A stretch of DNA of 21,835 bases from Flavobacteriales bacterium (lineage in GTDB: Bacteria; Bacteroidota; Bacteroidia; Flavobacteriales; JABDKJ01): the NCBI GenBank assembly GCA_013002285.1, contig JABDKJ010000064.1, forward strand, positions 1 to 21,835, given 5' to 3'. The notes below the pieces were generated by a model. That model had not been told where the DNA came from. It did no database searches and worked only from the letters and a program-made list of their open reading frames with translations. This document shows, piece by piece, positions 14,622 through 21,835 of this stretch (positions within the stretch are counted from its first letter, which is position 1; each line of letters starts with the position of its first letter). The position numbers and the translations under genes are program-made.

Positions 14622-15562
14622 GGGTCATATATAAAATAGTCATAGGGCGACCATGCTGAAACTCCTGTAGGAGGGTTTAACCCGGCAGCACAGCGCACTT
14701 TCCATTGATAATTCTGTCCCACGGTCAATCCATTTCCATTGATAAAAAGTTGTGTAGGCATATTGCCCTGGACTATGAAATTGTGAGGGTCTGTTCCTCC
14801 AGCTTCTCCTCCTCTTACCTGGCAGCCAACCGAATTGGGGTAGGGGTCCCAATTCAAGAGAATGCCAAAAGGGTTATAAGATTGTGTGAGACCAGTCGGA
14901 AGGATGGAAGTCGTTGATCCGGCAATAATGGGAGTGTCAGGGATCGTTTCATAGGCGTATTCAAATATCCTCAAATAGGCATGTTCTGCTCCACTGATAG
15001 TCGTTAGACCTGTTTTAATTCTCATCCAACCGTAATGCAACTCACCGTCAATATCAAACCTAAAACCAAAATACTTATTTCCTGAATTGAATGCTTCGAA
15101 GCCAGATCCAGTTCCCAAGTCACTGGAATAGAGACGCCCGATAGAATGATAATTTTCAGTCAATTCAACTGTTTGACCTGAATTTTTTCCTATCGTAAGA
15201 TTGTCAAATTCATAATGCAATGTGGTTCCGATACTGGAATCGATGTAATGCAATACTTCGCCTCCATTGAAGGATACTTCCATAGAAGTATTAGGGGAAA
15301 CGCTATTGGCGTGTATGCGAGCCACAAATGTTGCTGGCACATCGGTATATACACAAGTGCCAAGCACCACAAATTCCGCATCCTTGACTCCGTTGGAATC
15401 AATGTCAAGATCAAATCCAAGACCATAACAACCCTCACCTTGTAATAACATCAAAGACTCCGAAGTGAATTCCAAAGGCGGGTTATGGACGATGTGTTCA
15501 ACTTGCGTAAAACCCTTTCCACTTAGAGTAGTAAGTACAATTATGAATACTAATTTTCTCAT
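14618..15562 (-). CDS. Secreted HYGW/FN3-like paralogue 2
   Basis: This 314-residue protein has a signal peptide (to about KGFTQ, residue 20). Its N-terminal domain contains DLDIDSNGVKDAEF, a possible Asp-rich metal-binding loop, and ends with ELHYGWMRIK and YAYETIPDTPIIAG. The 88-residue C-terminal module (227-314) is identical at 78 of 88 positions to that of the neighbour encoded at 15559-16452, while the N-terminal domains align poorly. Both module cysteines (VGCQ, VRCA) are present. It ends at YDP with no sorting tail. Both of its ends form ATGA overlaps with neighbouring genes, so the three paralogues 15559, 14618 and 13704 are likely translated in a coupled way. Function unknown. Confidence 0.75.
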   Translation of the reverse strand: MRKLVFIIVLTTLSGKGFTQVEHIVHNPPLEFTSESLMLLQGEGCYGLGFDLDIDSNGVKDAEFVVLGTCVYTDVPATFVARIHANSVSPNTSMEVSFNGGEVLHYIDSSIGTTLHYEFDNLTIGKNSGQTVELTENYHSIGRLYSSDLGTGSGFEAFNSGNKYFGFRFDIDGELHYGWMRIKTGLTTISGAEHAYLRIFEYAYETIPDTPIIAGSTTSILPTGLTQSYNPFGILLNWDPYPNSVGCQVRGGEAGGTDPHNFIVQGNMPTQLFINGNGLTVGQNYQWKVRCAAGLNPPTGVSAWSPYDYFIYDP

Positions 15563-16452
15563 GGGTCGTAAATAAAATAGTCATAAGGTGACCACGGTGA
15601 AACGCCAGCAGGTGGATTAAGCCCGGTAGCGTAACGCACTTTCCATTGGTAGTTCTGGCCAATTGTTAATCCGTTCCCATTGATGAATAATTGCGTTGGC
15701 ATATTTCCTTGGACTATGAAATTGTGCGGGTCTGCCCCTCCCGCAGGACCACCCCTTACTTGGCAGCCAACAGAGTTAGGATATGGATCCCAATTCAAAA
15801 TAACGCCATAAGGGTTGTAAGACTGCTGAAGGCCTCCAGGAATAAAAACGTTACCAGCGTTGATCGGTGCATTGGGTGTTGTCTGAAGAGCAACTTCTTC
15901 CAATACTATTCCGTCCACACCAAAATTCACGGCCCAATCCCATTTAATGTAGCCGTAATGTACGTTACCATTTATTTGGACCCAAAATCCCAAGTAACCA
16001 GGTTCGCCATATGCTTTTACGATGGGATTGGCAGGCCAAACAGCGCCCGGGCTAAAACCCTCATAGATGACTAACCCATTATGATCTGACCAGGATCCTG
16101 AATTGGATATTTCTTCTCCCGTTTCATAGGCCTTCGAAATGTACTGGGAATAGTCATTATCGAAAATGAAAAATCCATCTTCGTTCGCAAAGCTTATTGC
16201 TAATGCTCTGAGCCCGTTTATTATATTAAAACTACCATCTACCAAAACAGGAAAAGCACTAGTTTGCAATTCAAAGTCTTGACCTAAAAAGCTAAATGTC
16301 CCTAACGGACAATTGTATTCTGCAATTGTCGTTTCAGGCCATGAGAATTCCACGGTTTCACAGATCACGTTTACGTTGTCACTTACAACTTGACTGGTCA
16401 ATGAAAATGAAAGGAGGAAAAAAAAGAGATCGAACAAGGTGATCATTTTCAT
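15559..16452 (-). CDS. Secreted HYGW/FN3-like paralogue 3
   Basis: This protein has 297 residues from the ATG at 16452. A TTG at 16461 would add three residues and overlap the upstream stop; the ATG, one base after that stop, is preferred. It has a signal peptide (to about SLTSQ), an N-terminal beta domain with YLGFWVQINGNVHYGYIKWD, where HYGY replaces HYGW, and VALQTTPNAPINAG. The C-terminal FN3-like module is almost the same as in the neighbour encoded at 14618-15562, but the second module cysteine is Tyr (KVRYATG; codon at 15631-15633), leaving one unpaired Cys. It has no sorting tail and stops at YDP. Function unknown. Confidence 0.74.
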   Translation of the reverse strand: MKMITLFDLFFFLLSFSLTSQVVSDNVNVICETVEFSWPETTIAEYNCPLGTFSFLGQDFELQTSAFPVLVDGSFNIINGLRALAISFANEDGFFIFDNDYSQYISKAYETGEEISNSGSWSDHNGLVIYEGFSPGAVWPANPIVKAYGEPGYLGFWVQINGNVHYGYIKWDWAVNFGVDGIVLEEVALQTTPNAPINAGNVFIPGGLQQSYNPYGVILNWDPYPNSVGCQVRGGPAGGADPHNFIVQGNMPTQLFINGNGLTIGQNYQWKVRYATGLNPPAGVSPWSPYDYFIYDP

Positions 16453-16453
16453 A

Positions 16454-19057
16454 TTATTCAATTATTAATTTTTTACCTAATAGAATTTTACTATCGCTTG
16501 TTTTTAATTTTAAGAAATAGATACCTGACGAAAGGCCTTCTCGTTCGATCAAGATCTCATTATTGATTATATCGTATTCTCGAATTATTCTTCCTTGTTC
16601 GTCTAATAATTCCAAGTTCATTTTGTTGCCGTTCAAATTTTGAAATTGAATGACCGTATGATATTCAAACGGATTGGGAGAAATGGAAAATGACGGATCA
16701 CTTAGACTATCCAAGCCGATCTGCGAGAAGAATAATTCATTGCTTTGGCCTAGACAATTTCCCAGACCTACGACCGTGACGCTGTAGTTCCCGGTTTCGA
16801 CTGGAGTATAGATCTCTTCTGTCGCACCATCGATCAATACACCATTTAGATACCATTGAAATGGACCGCTAGCAAATGTGTTCGCTAAAAGGTCTAAGCC
16901 TATTTGCTGTATTTCTACCCATGGCTCTTCATAGAAAGTGATCGCAACAGAATCTGTTGCAGAACAAACTCCATTGTTCACAGTCCAATGTAAAACGTAG
17001 TCTCCGATGGCACTCGCGATAATGGAGGCGTTCGCATCTGTTGTAGAACTAAATGAGACCTGAGATGGGCCCGTCCATTCACCGGAACCACCTGAGAGCT
17101 CAGCGAATAGATTTCCGAACAAAGAACAGTATGAGGTGTCCGTTCCTGCATCGGCAAGTGGTGGGTCAACAACATTGATCGGCAAGGAATCACTGGCGGT
17201 ACAAAGGGGATTAACTGTTGTAAGGGAGACCCAGTAGTTTCCTGTAGGAAGGAAAACCGAATCAAGAATACTATCAGTTGAAAATTCAAAACCATCGATC
17301 TTCCATGAGTAGTTCTCTATGTATTCTTGCTCAGAATATGCGATCATCTCTTCACCCGAACAGTAAGTTTCTTCGATACTGAATTCTGAAAGACCTTCAC
17401 ATTCAAAAACTGTGTTGATCGTTGTGTTGGTCAATATCGGAGGATTAAAGTCGAAATAGATCTCCGTGTTATTTTCGATCAAAGTCCAGGGTGGAAGACC
17501 ATCTAAACAATTAATTGTGAACTTAAAAAAGCCATTGCTTTCTGGTTCGTTTGTGGTGCTATCTGGCAAGAAGATATCATCAAAGCCTACATAAAGCCTT
17601 CCATCTTCTAGGATGAACGATTCGTATGGATGTGAGGCGGATTGAGCTTCAAAAGAATCCCAATCGAGTAGTGGAGACAAATCATCAATTAAGAAAACAT
17701 TATACGCAGTGTCGTTCCCTGTATTTTGAAATCGGATGAGGTATTCCAATTCATCTCCAGGAAGAATGAACCCGTTATCCGTATATCCATTGAATTCTGT
17801 TTTGTCATTGGGGTCATAGGCACATGACACTTCAAGATAAATATCATTTCCACCAAGATATACTCCGCTAGAATTGTAAAGATCCAAAGAGAAATCGAGC
17901 TCTTCTCCTATAAAAGCCGTAGAAGGCATTTGCAAGTCAAGATAAAAATTCTGGATCGAACCAAAACCAAGATCTGTCCAACTGAAAAAGGCTGTATTTC
18001 CAACAATACTATCTATTCCATTCGTGCCAGGAAATGAGCACAGGTCGTCTATTTCATAGGCAAGATAGCCGTTGCTTTCTACGTTGCCCGTATTCTGAAC
18101 GCTTATTGTATGTGTTCGTATTTCGTTGCACCTGGCAGATTGAGGAGAGATATTGCCATTCAAAGATGCAACTATGCCATTTGGAATGAATCCAAAATTC
18201 AGATCAGGAACGGAAGGATTTCCACTATTTAAAGTAATATTAGCAGTCGTGGATGTGGTCGGCACCCAAATAGTAGGGTCGTAATTGATCGAAAGATCGT
18301 AAGTGTTCTCGTCCAAATTTAAAATATAAGGACTAGTAGTATTGTAGTCTATAAAATTGATGGCAGAATTTGAAATATCAAAAGAACAGGTTGCGATCGT
18401 AGGTTCACCAGGATCATAAACACCATCACTATTTTGATCAATAAAAGAACGCCCACTGATATCATATTCCCCATTAAATGTGCTGACTTGAGAATTTACT
18501 TGGATAGGAAAGTTTGGAATGTTCTCAATGGCTAATTCTACAATTTCAAAGATCTGGCCTGAACCACCTTGGTCATAATTATAACTTAACCAGCCGTAGT
18601 GGACGTTATTCCCAACTTGAAATTCAAGGCCAATAAAATTTGTTGTTAAATAGGAGGTTGAAACAGGATCGCTAGGCCACTCTTCACCTACTTGATATTG
18701 CTCGTACCAAATATTTGTTAAAGGGCCAAAATCGAGTGATCCATTTACAACGTCTCCACCTTCCATGTCCGGAAAGAATGAAACTTCCTCAGTCGGGTCA
18801 CCAAGGAATAAATAACGTTCCCCTGAAGTAATGATATCATTCTGATCTGTTTGGACTGATTTGTTCACTAAAACAAGGTCAAAGGTCTCACCCATGAATT
18901 CAATACTTTCAAAATTACATTCGGTGAATTGATTGTTCGTGATCAGCCAGAGATGTGCATCGCAAATCTGTGAAAAAGTATAGGTCTGAACAGCTGTATG
19001 AGCTTGATGATAAAAACTACTAAACAAGAGAAAAAAAACGGCAATAAGATTCTTCAT
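16454..19057 (-). CDS. Large multidomain secreted protein with T9SS tail, same array
   Basis: This 867-residue protein starts with a signal peptide (to about 21). It shares the array's N-terminal domain: FIGLEFQVGNNVHYGW (141-156) then ELAIENIPNFPI. A SdrD B-like/CnaB-type domain follows (about 198-292) with a calcium-binding-like loop DQNSDGVYDPGE (207-218). Next is a domain with DPNDKTEFNG and YLIRFQNTGNDTAYNV (about 415-555), which I recognise as the Bacteroidota DUF7619 type. PKD/Ig-like segments cover about 560-780, and a T9SS type A sorting domain begins at SFSISPNPF (789-867). It lacks the FN3-like module of its paralogues. It is probably exported to the cell surface or medium. Ligand unknown; there are no catalytic motifs. 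Confidence 0.82.
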   Translation of the reverse strand: MKNLIAVFFLLFSSFYHQAHTAVQTYTFSQICDAHLWLITNNQFTECNFESIEFMGETFDLVLVNKSVQTDQNDIITSGERYLFLGDPTEEVSFFPDMEGGDVVNGSLDFGPLTNIWYEQYQVGEEWPSDPVSTSYLTTNFIGLEFQVGNNVHYGWLSYNYDQGGSGQIFEIVELAIENIPNFPIQVNSQVSTFNGEYDISGRSFIDQNSDGVYDPGEPTIATCSFDISNSAINFIDYNTTSPYILNLDENTYDLSINYDPTIWVPTTSTTANITLNSGNPSVPDLNFGFIPNGIVASLNGNISPQSARCNEIRTHTISVQNTGNVESNGYLAYEIDDLCSFPGTNGIDSIVGNTAFFSWTDLGFGSIQNFYLDLQMPSTAFIGEELDFSLDLYNSSGVYLGGNDIYLEVSCAYDPNDKTEFNGYTDNGFILPGDELEYLIRFQNTGNDTAYNVFLIDDLSPLLDWDSFEAQSASHPYESFILEDGRLYVGFDDIFLPDSTTNEPESNGFFKFTINCLDGLPPWTLIENNTEIYFDFNPPILTNTTINTVFECEGLSEFSIEETYCSGEEMIAYSEQEYIENYSWKIDGFEFSTDSILDSVFLPTGNYWVSLTTVNPLCTASDSLPINVVDPPLADAGTDTSYCSLFGNLFAELSGGSGEWTGPSQVSFSSTTDANASIIASAIGDYVLHWTVNNGVCSATDSVAITFYEEPWVEIQQIGLDLLANTFASGPFQWYLNGVLIDGATEEIYTPVETGNYSVTVVGLGNCLGQSNELFFSQIGLDSLSDPSFSISPNPFEYHTVIQFQNLNGNKMNLELLDEQGRIIREYDIINNEILIEREGLSSGIYFLKLKTSDSKILLGKKLIIE

Positions 19058-19106
19058 AACATGGTTAGTTTGAGCCGTGGAAGAGATGGTAAGAAAAATG
19101 CAGTTT

Positions 19107-19124
19107 GAACGAATATAACTAAAA
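19107..19124 (-). promoter_or_regulatory. Promoter-like element before the large T9SS gene
   Basis: On the minus strand it reads TTTTAGTTATATTCGTTC, which matches the element before the cytochrome operon (7149-7166) at 17 of 18 positions. The TATATTCG core is one base off the -7 consensus TAnnTTTG and lies 53-60 bases upstream of the ATG at 19057. This suggests that the four genes 16454 to 13704 form a transcription unit separate from the gene at 19171. Confidence 0.4.
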
Positions 19125-19170
19125 TCTTCGTTTTGACCGCAGATGGAACATGCTCATTTGTAGAGCTCGC

Positions 19171-20073
19171 TTACTCTTGTCCTAATGGTCCAGAAACTGG
19201 TGTAGGGTCGTAGGTGAAGTATTGATACAAAGACCAGTGAGACACTCCGGAAGGTGGATTTACTCCTTCTGAACACCTTACTTTCCATTGATAATTTTGC
19301 CCGGCATTCAAGTCGTTCCCATTAATGAATAACTGTGTGGGTTCGTTGCCTTGAACAATGAAATTATAGGGATCGGATCCATCTTCGAGCCCACCTCTTA
19401 CCTGGCAAGCGACAGAATTGGTATATGGCGCCCAAGTAAGCAAAATACCATAGTCGTTGTATGATTGATCTAGTTCTGAAGGAGCAGAATAGGTTTCTAT
19501 TGAACCGGCTACGATAGGATAGTTGGGGGTTGTTTCAATTGCGATCTCTTCCAAAACGGAACCTAAGTTCCCCTGACCGCTTTCCCAGCTTATCTTCATC
19601 CAACCGTAATGCCGATCTGCGCCTATTTGAATGAAAAATCCAATATAATTTTCAAGATCATAGATGATCGATTGAAAGGGTTCATCCCCAATTTCAGCCC
19701 AAGGCTCGTAAACATCATAGGCCGGACAGATGACATTGGAGAACGTATTGATCGTTGTACTATGGATCAACTCTTCAGGAGCGTAGCCTTCTGTTCTGGT
19801 ATCAAATGAGATCTCGTAAAGAGAGCCTGTGGCATATAAGCACATTAGAGAAGGGCCAACAATATCACTTCCATCGGTTTCATATCCCTGGCTTTCTGTG
19901 ACAATGTCAAAGTTTCCACCCATCAATTCTATAGATTGATAAGAACATGAACTGAATTCATTTGGCATATCGAATGCCGTATGATCGCAATATGATCCGA
20001 TAACGACATGTTCAACACTCGCAAATAGGCTATGCCCAATTAAAAGAATAATAAAAAGTAAAGTATGCTGCAT
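19171..20073 (-). CDS. Secreted HYGW/FN3-like paralogue 4 (first of the array)
   Basis: This 300-residue protein has a signal peptide (to about LFAS). Its N-terminal domain is the closest in the array to that of the 867-residue protein: SYQSIELMGGNFDIV matches NFESIEFMGETFDLV, and IQIGADRHYGWMKISW with IAIETTPNYPIVAG completes the shared domain. The C-terminal FN3-like module has both cysteines (VACQ, VRCS) and ends YFTYDP plus ten extra residues (TPVSGPLGQE) not found in the other copies. It has no T9SS tail. A 113-base gap separates it from the next gene, so it may be transcribed on its own. Function unknown. Confidence 0.75.
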   Translation of the reverse strand: MQHTLLFIILLIGHSLFASVEHVVIGSYCDHTAFDMPNEFSSCSYQSIELMGGNFDIVTESQGYETDGSDIVGPSLMCLYATGSLYEISFDTRTEGYAPEELIHSTTINTFSNVICPAYDVYEPWAEIGDEPFQSIIYDLENYIGFFIQIGADRHYGWMKISWESGQGNLGSVLEEIAIETTPNYPIVAGSIETYSAPSELDQSYNDYGILLTWAPYTNSVACQVRGGLEDGSDPYNFIVQGNEPTQLFINGNDLNAGQNYQWKVRCSEGVNPPSGVSHWSLYQYFTYDPTPVSGPLGQE

Positions 20074-20119
20074 TAAAAGGTCTGGTTAAAGTAAAAAGGT
20101 GTATAGCTAACAGTTGTCT

Positions 20120-20127
20120 CGAATTTA
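20120..20127 (-). promoter_or_regulatory. Possible -7 box for the gene at 19171-20073
   Basis: The minus strand reads TAAATTCG, the same TAnnTTCG form found in the elements at 7149-7166 and 19107-19124, and lies 46 bases upstream of the ATG at 20073. The flanking TTTTAG is not conserved here and no -33 TTG is clear, so this is a weak call. Confidence 0.22.
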
Positions 20128-20182
20128 ACGATATTTTGTACATAAAACGGTGATTCTGCCACAAAAACCTACATTTGCGGCC

Positions 20183-21487
20183 TTGGGAAATATAGTTGCC
20201 ATAGTAGGAAGACCAAATGTTGGGAAATCAACGCTTTTTAATCGTTTGATCGAACGCAGAGAAGCGATAGTAGATCCAACAAGCGGAGTTACGCGCGATA
20301 GACATTACGGCAAAGCCCAATGGTCTGGCAGAGAGTTTTCTGTGATCGACACGGGAGGCTATGTCAAGGGCTCTGACGATGTGTTCGAAGAACAGATAAA
20401 TCGTCAGGTGATCTTGGCTATGGAAGAGGCGGATATAATTATATTCTTGGTTGATGTGACTACAGGTATCACTGACCTTGATCAAGGAGTTGCGAACCTT
20501 CTTAGAAGAACAAATAAGCCTGTTATTTTAGCTTGCAATAAGGTAGATAACAATAAAGTGAGAGCAGATGCCGCTGAGTTCTATGCCTTCGGACTAGGAG
20601 AGGTACATCAAATATCTGCAAGCAACGGAAGTGGTACAGGCGAACTTTTGGATGAGGTGATCTCTCATTTTACAGAAGATCCTCCGCTAGAGGAAGAACT
20701 TCCACGAATTGCTGTTGTTGGAAAACCCAATGTTGGGAAATCCTCTTTCATCAATGCCATACTGGATGAGGAAAGGAATATTGTGACTGATGTTGCAGGA
20801 ACTACAAGAGACTCTTTAGATACCCGATATAACGCTTTTGGTTTCGATCTAAAAATAGTTGATACAGCAGGGATCAGAAAAAAGAAAAAAGTACACGAGG
20901 ATATAGAGTTCTATTCTGTAATGCGTTCTATCCGAGCGATCGAATACAGTGACGTATGTATACTCATGATCGATGCTGCTGAAGGATTTCAGAAACAGGA
21001 TCTGAGTATTTTCTATGTGATCGAAGGAAACAAAAAGGGACTTGTTGTCCTGGTTAACAAGTGGGACCTGATAGAAGGGAAAGATTCTAATGTTGTCAAG
21101 AAATGGACAGAGGAGATCAAAGAGAAAATGGCTCCATTCACTGATGTGCCTATCATTTTCGTTTCGGCATTAAACAAACAAAGGATACACAAGGCACTGG
21201 AAACAGCCATTGAAGTTTACAAGAGAAAAAGAACAAAGATCCCAACTTCCAAATTGAATGAAGTGCTATTGGAGATCATCGAAAAGAATCCTCCTCCGGC
21301 ATTGAAAGGGAAGCACATCAAGATCAAATACATTATGCAATTGCCTACACATAATCCGGCTTTTGCTTTTTTCTGTAATCTTCCGCAATACATCAAAGAC
21401 CCGTACAAACGATTTCTCGAGAACCAGATGCGAAAGCATTTCGATCTTACAGGTGTGCCAATAAGGTTGTTCTTTAGAAAGAAATAG
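20183..21487 (+). CDS. der: Ribosome biogenesis GTPase Der (EngA)
   Basis: This double-GTPase needed for 50S ribosome assembly has 434 residues from the TTG at 20183 ([16 protein letters not shown]). Its first G domain has GRPNVGKS (9-16), DTGG (56-59) and NKVD (119-122). Its second has GKPNVGKS (about 180-187), DTAG (227-230) and NKWD (292-295). A KH-like RNA-binding domain follows (about 350-434), with the conserved [17 protein letters not shown]. An upstream GTG at 20150 would add eleven residues ([10 protein letters not shown] and so on) that are not typical of the family; the TTG gives the standard [11 protein letters not shown] start. Divergent from the secreted-protein array; no terminator is seen before the next gene. 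Confidence 0.96.
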   Translation: MGNIVAIVGRPNVGKSTLFNRLIERREAIVDPTSGVTRDRHYGKAQWSGREFSVIDTGGYVKGSDDVFEEQINRQVILAMEEADIIIFLVDVTTGITDLDQGVANLLRRTNKPVILACNKVDNNKVRADAAEFYAFGLGEVHQISASNGSGTGELLDEVISHFTEDPPLEEELPRIAVVGKPNVGKSSFINAILDEERNIVTDVAGTTRDSLDTRYNAFGFDLKIVDTAGIRKKKKVHEDIEFYSVMRSIRAIEYSDVCILMIDAAEGFQKQDLSIFYVIEGNKKGLVVLVNKWDLIEGKDSNVVKKWTEEIKEKMAPFTDVPIIFVSALNKQRIHKALETAIEVYKRKRTKIPTSKLNEVLLEIIEKNPPPALKGKHIKIKYIMQLPTHNPAFAFFCNLPQYIKDPYKRFLENQMRKHFDLTGVPIRLFFRKK

Positions 21488-21520
21488 ACATCTTGCCATT
21501 GGAATAATTATTGTGGAATT

Positions 21521-21835
21521 TTGAAGATCAAAGCGAATATCCTAATAACACTTTTATTCTTTTTAAGCCTTCAATCAAAAAGTCAGTACCGAGATTTTTT
21601 CAAGGTAAATTATATCTGGGAAAACGAAATTGAAGTGCCAGAACAAAGGAGCATTTTTGAGAATGAAAATGCTGTTTCTTTAAAGGAGGAAAACAGAATT
21701 GCTATTCGAGGAAAGAAGGCTGAGTTCATGTATATCTATGAGGAGCAAAAGGGCCTGATAAAATTTAATGATGCAAGTGGGGTCAATGAACACGGGCATT
21801 TCCTTTTACCGAAAACCTTTGATGAACCCTATGAG
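21521..21835 (+). CDS. Secreted protein of unknown function, 5' part only
   Basis: The frame opens with TTG at 21521, 33 bases after der, and is still open at the window end (105 codons). The first residues (KIKANILITLLFFLSLQSKSQ) form a clear signal peptide, cleaved around KSQ-Y. The mature part has an acidic patch (IWENEIEVPEQRSIFENE) and a segment reading LIKFNDASGVNEHGHFLLP. The layout recalls the N-terminal beta domain of DUF3857-type secreted proteins, where a similar 'I-x-x-x-x-GV-E' turn occurs, but this is weak. There is no in-frame ATG near the start and the signal peptide begins right at the TTG. Confidence 0.65.
   Translation, partial: MKIKANILITLLFFLSLQSKSQYRDFFKVNYIWENEIEVPEQRSIFENENAVSLKEENRIAIRGKKAEFMYIYEEQKGLIKFNDASGVNEHGHFLLPKTFDEPYE

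Noticed and set aside
14621..15840. Repeated DNA blocks about 940 bases apart suggesting a DNA repeat or CRISPR-like array
   Set aside because: The similarity follows the reading frame with many silent differences, so it reflects paralogous protein modules, not a DNA repeat element.
20150..20182. GTG start for der 33 bases upstream
   Set aside because: The added residues are not part of the family's N terminus; TTG at 20183 gives the standard [11 protein letters not shown] start.

Overview
The window looks like chromosomal DNA of a Bacteroidota member, most likely order Flavobacteriales (a Cryomorphaceae/Crocinitomicaceae-like relative is a guess). The signs are two proteins with type IX secretion (T9SS) C-terminal sorting domains, DUF4494 and DUF5777 family proteins that I know only from Bacteroidota, a bacterial mevalonate pathway with a GYDIA-type GHMP kinase, A/T-rich start regions without Shine-Dalgarno sequences, and TAnnTTTG-like promoter boxes. 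No rRNA, tRNA, CRISPR array, transposase or integrase was seen, and no stretch longer than 300 bases lacks a gene.

Layout. 1-127 is the 3' end of an unknown gene, closed by a strong terminator. 404-1327 encodes a secreted T9SS cargo protein, also followed by a strong terminator; both terminator hairpins carry a copy of the same small palindromic repeat, in opposite orientations. 1516-4114 holds a DUF4494 protein and an RprX/RprY-like histidine kinase and OmpR-type response regulator with a 4-base overlap. 7143-4212 (minus) is a compact four-gene operon in which every junction overlaps: two lipoproteins with cytochrome c-type haem sites, a DUF5777 outer-membrane beta-barrel and a diheme cytochrome c. 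8137-7238 (minus) is a UbiA-type prenyltransferase with a degenerate second aspartate motif. 8186-8827 (plus) is a small MIP/aquaporin channel whose second NPA box lacks the usual arginine.

13595-8819 (minus) is a mevalonate operon: class II HMG-CoA reductase, GYDIA-like GHMP kinase (candidate phosphomevalonate kinase), mevalonate diphosphate decarboxylase, mevalonate kinase, then RNase HI. Together they would convert HMG-CoA to isopentenyl diphosphate; HMG-CoA synthase and IPP isomerase are not here. The nearby UbiA enzyme would use a prenyl diphosphate made from this supply.

20073-13704 (minus) is an array of five related secreted proteins. All share a domain ending in a HYGW-type motif; four end in an 88-residue fibronectin-III-like module and one large member (867 aa) ends in a T9SS tail instead. 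Three members are joined by ATGA stop/start overlaps or a 1-base gap. This array and the cytochrome/DUF5777 operon are the least explained parts of the window, and a near-identical 18-base promoter-like element precedes both. 20183-21487 is the ribosome-assembly GTPase Der, and a secreted protein of unknown function begins at 21521 and runs off the end.

Unusual start codons are frequent: TTG appears to start at least six genes.
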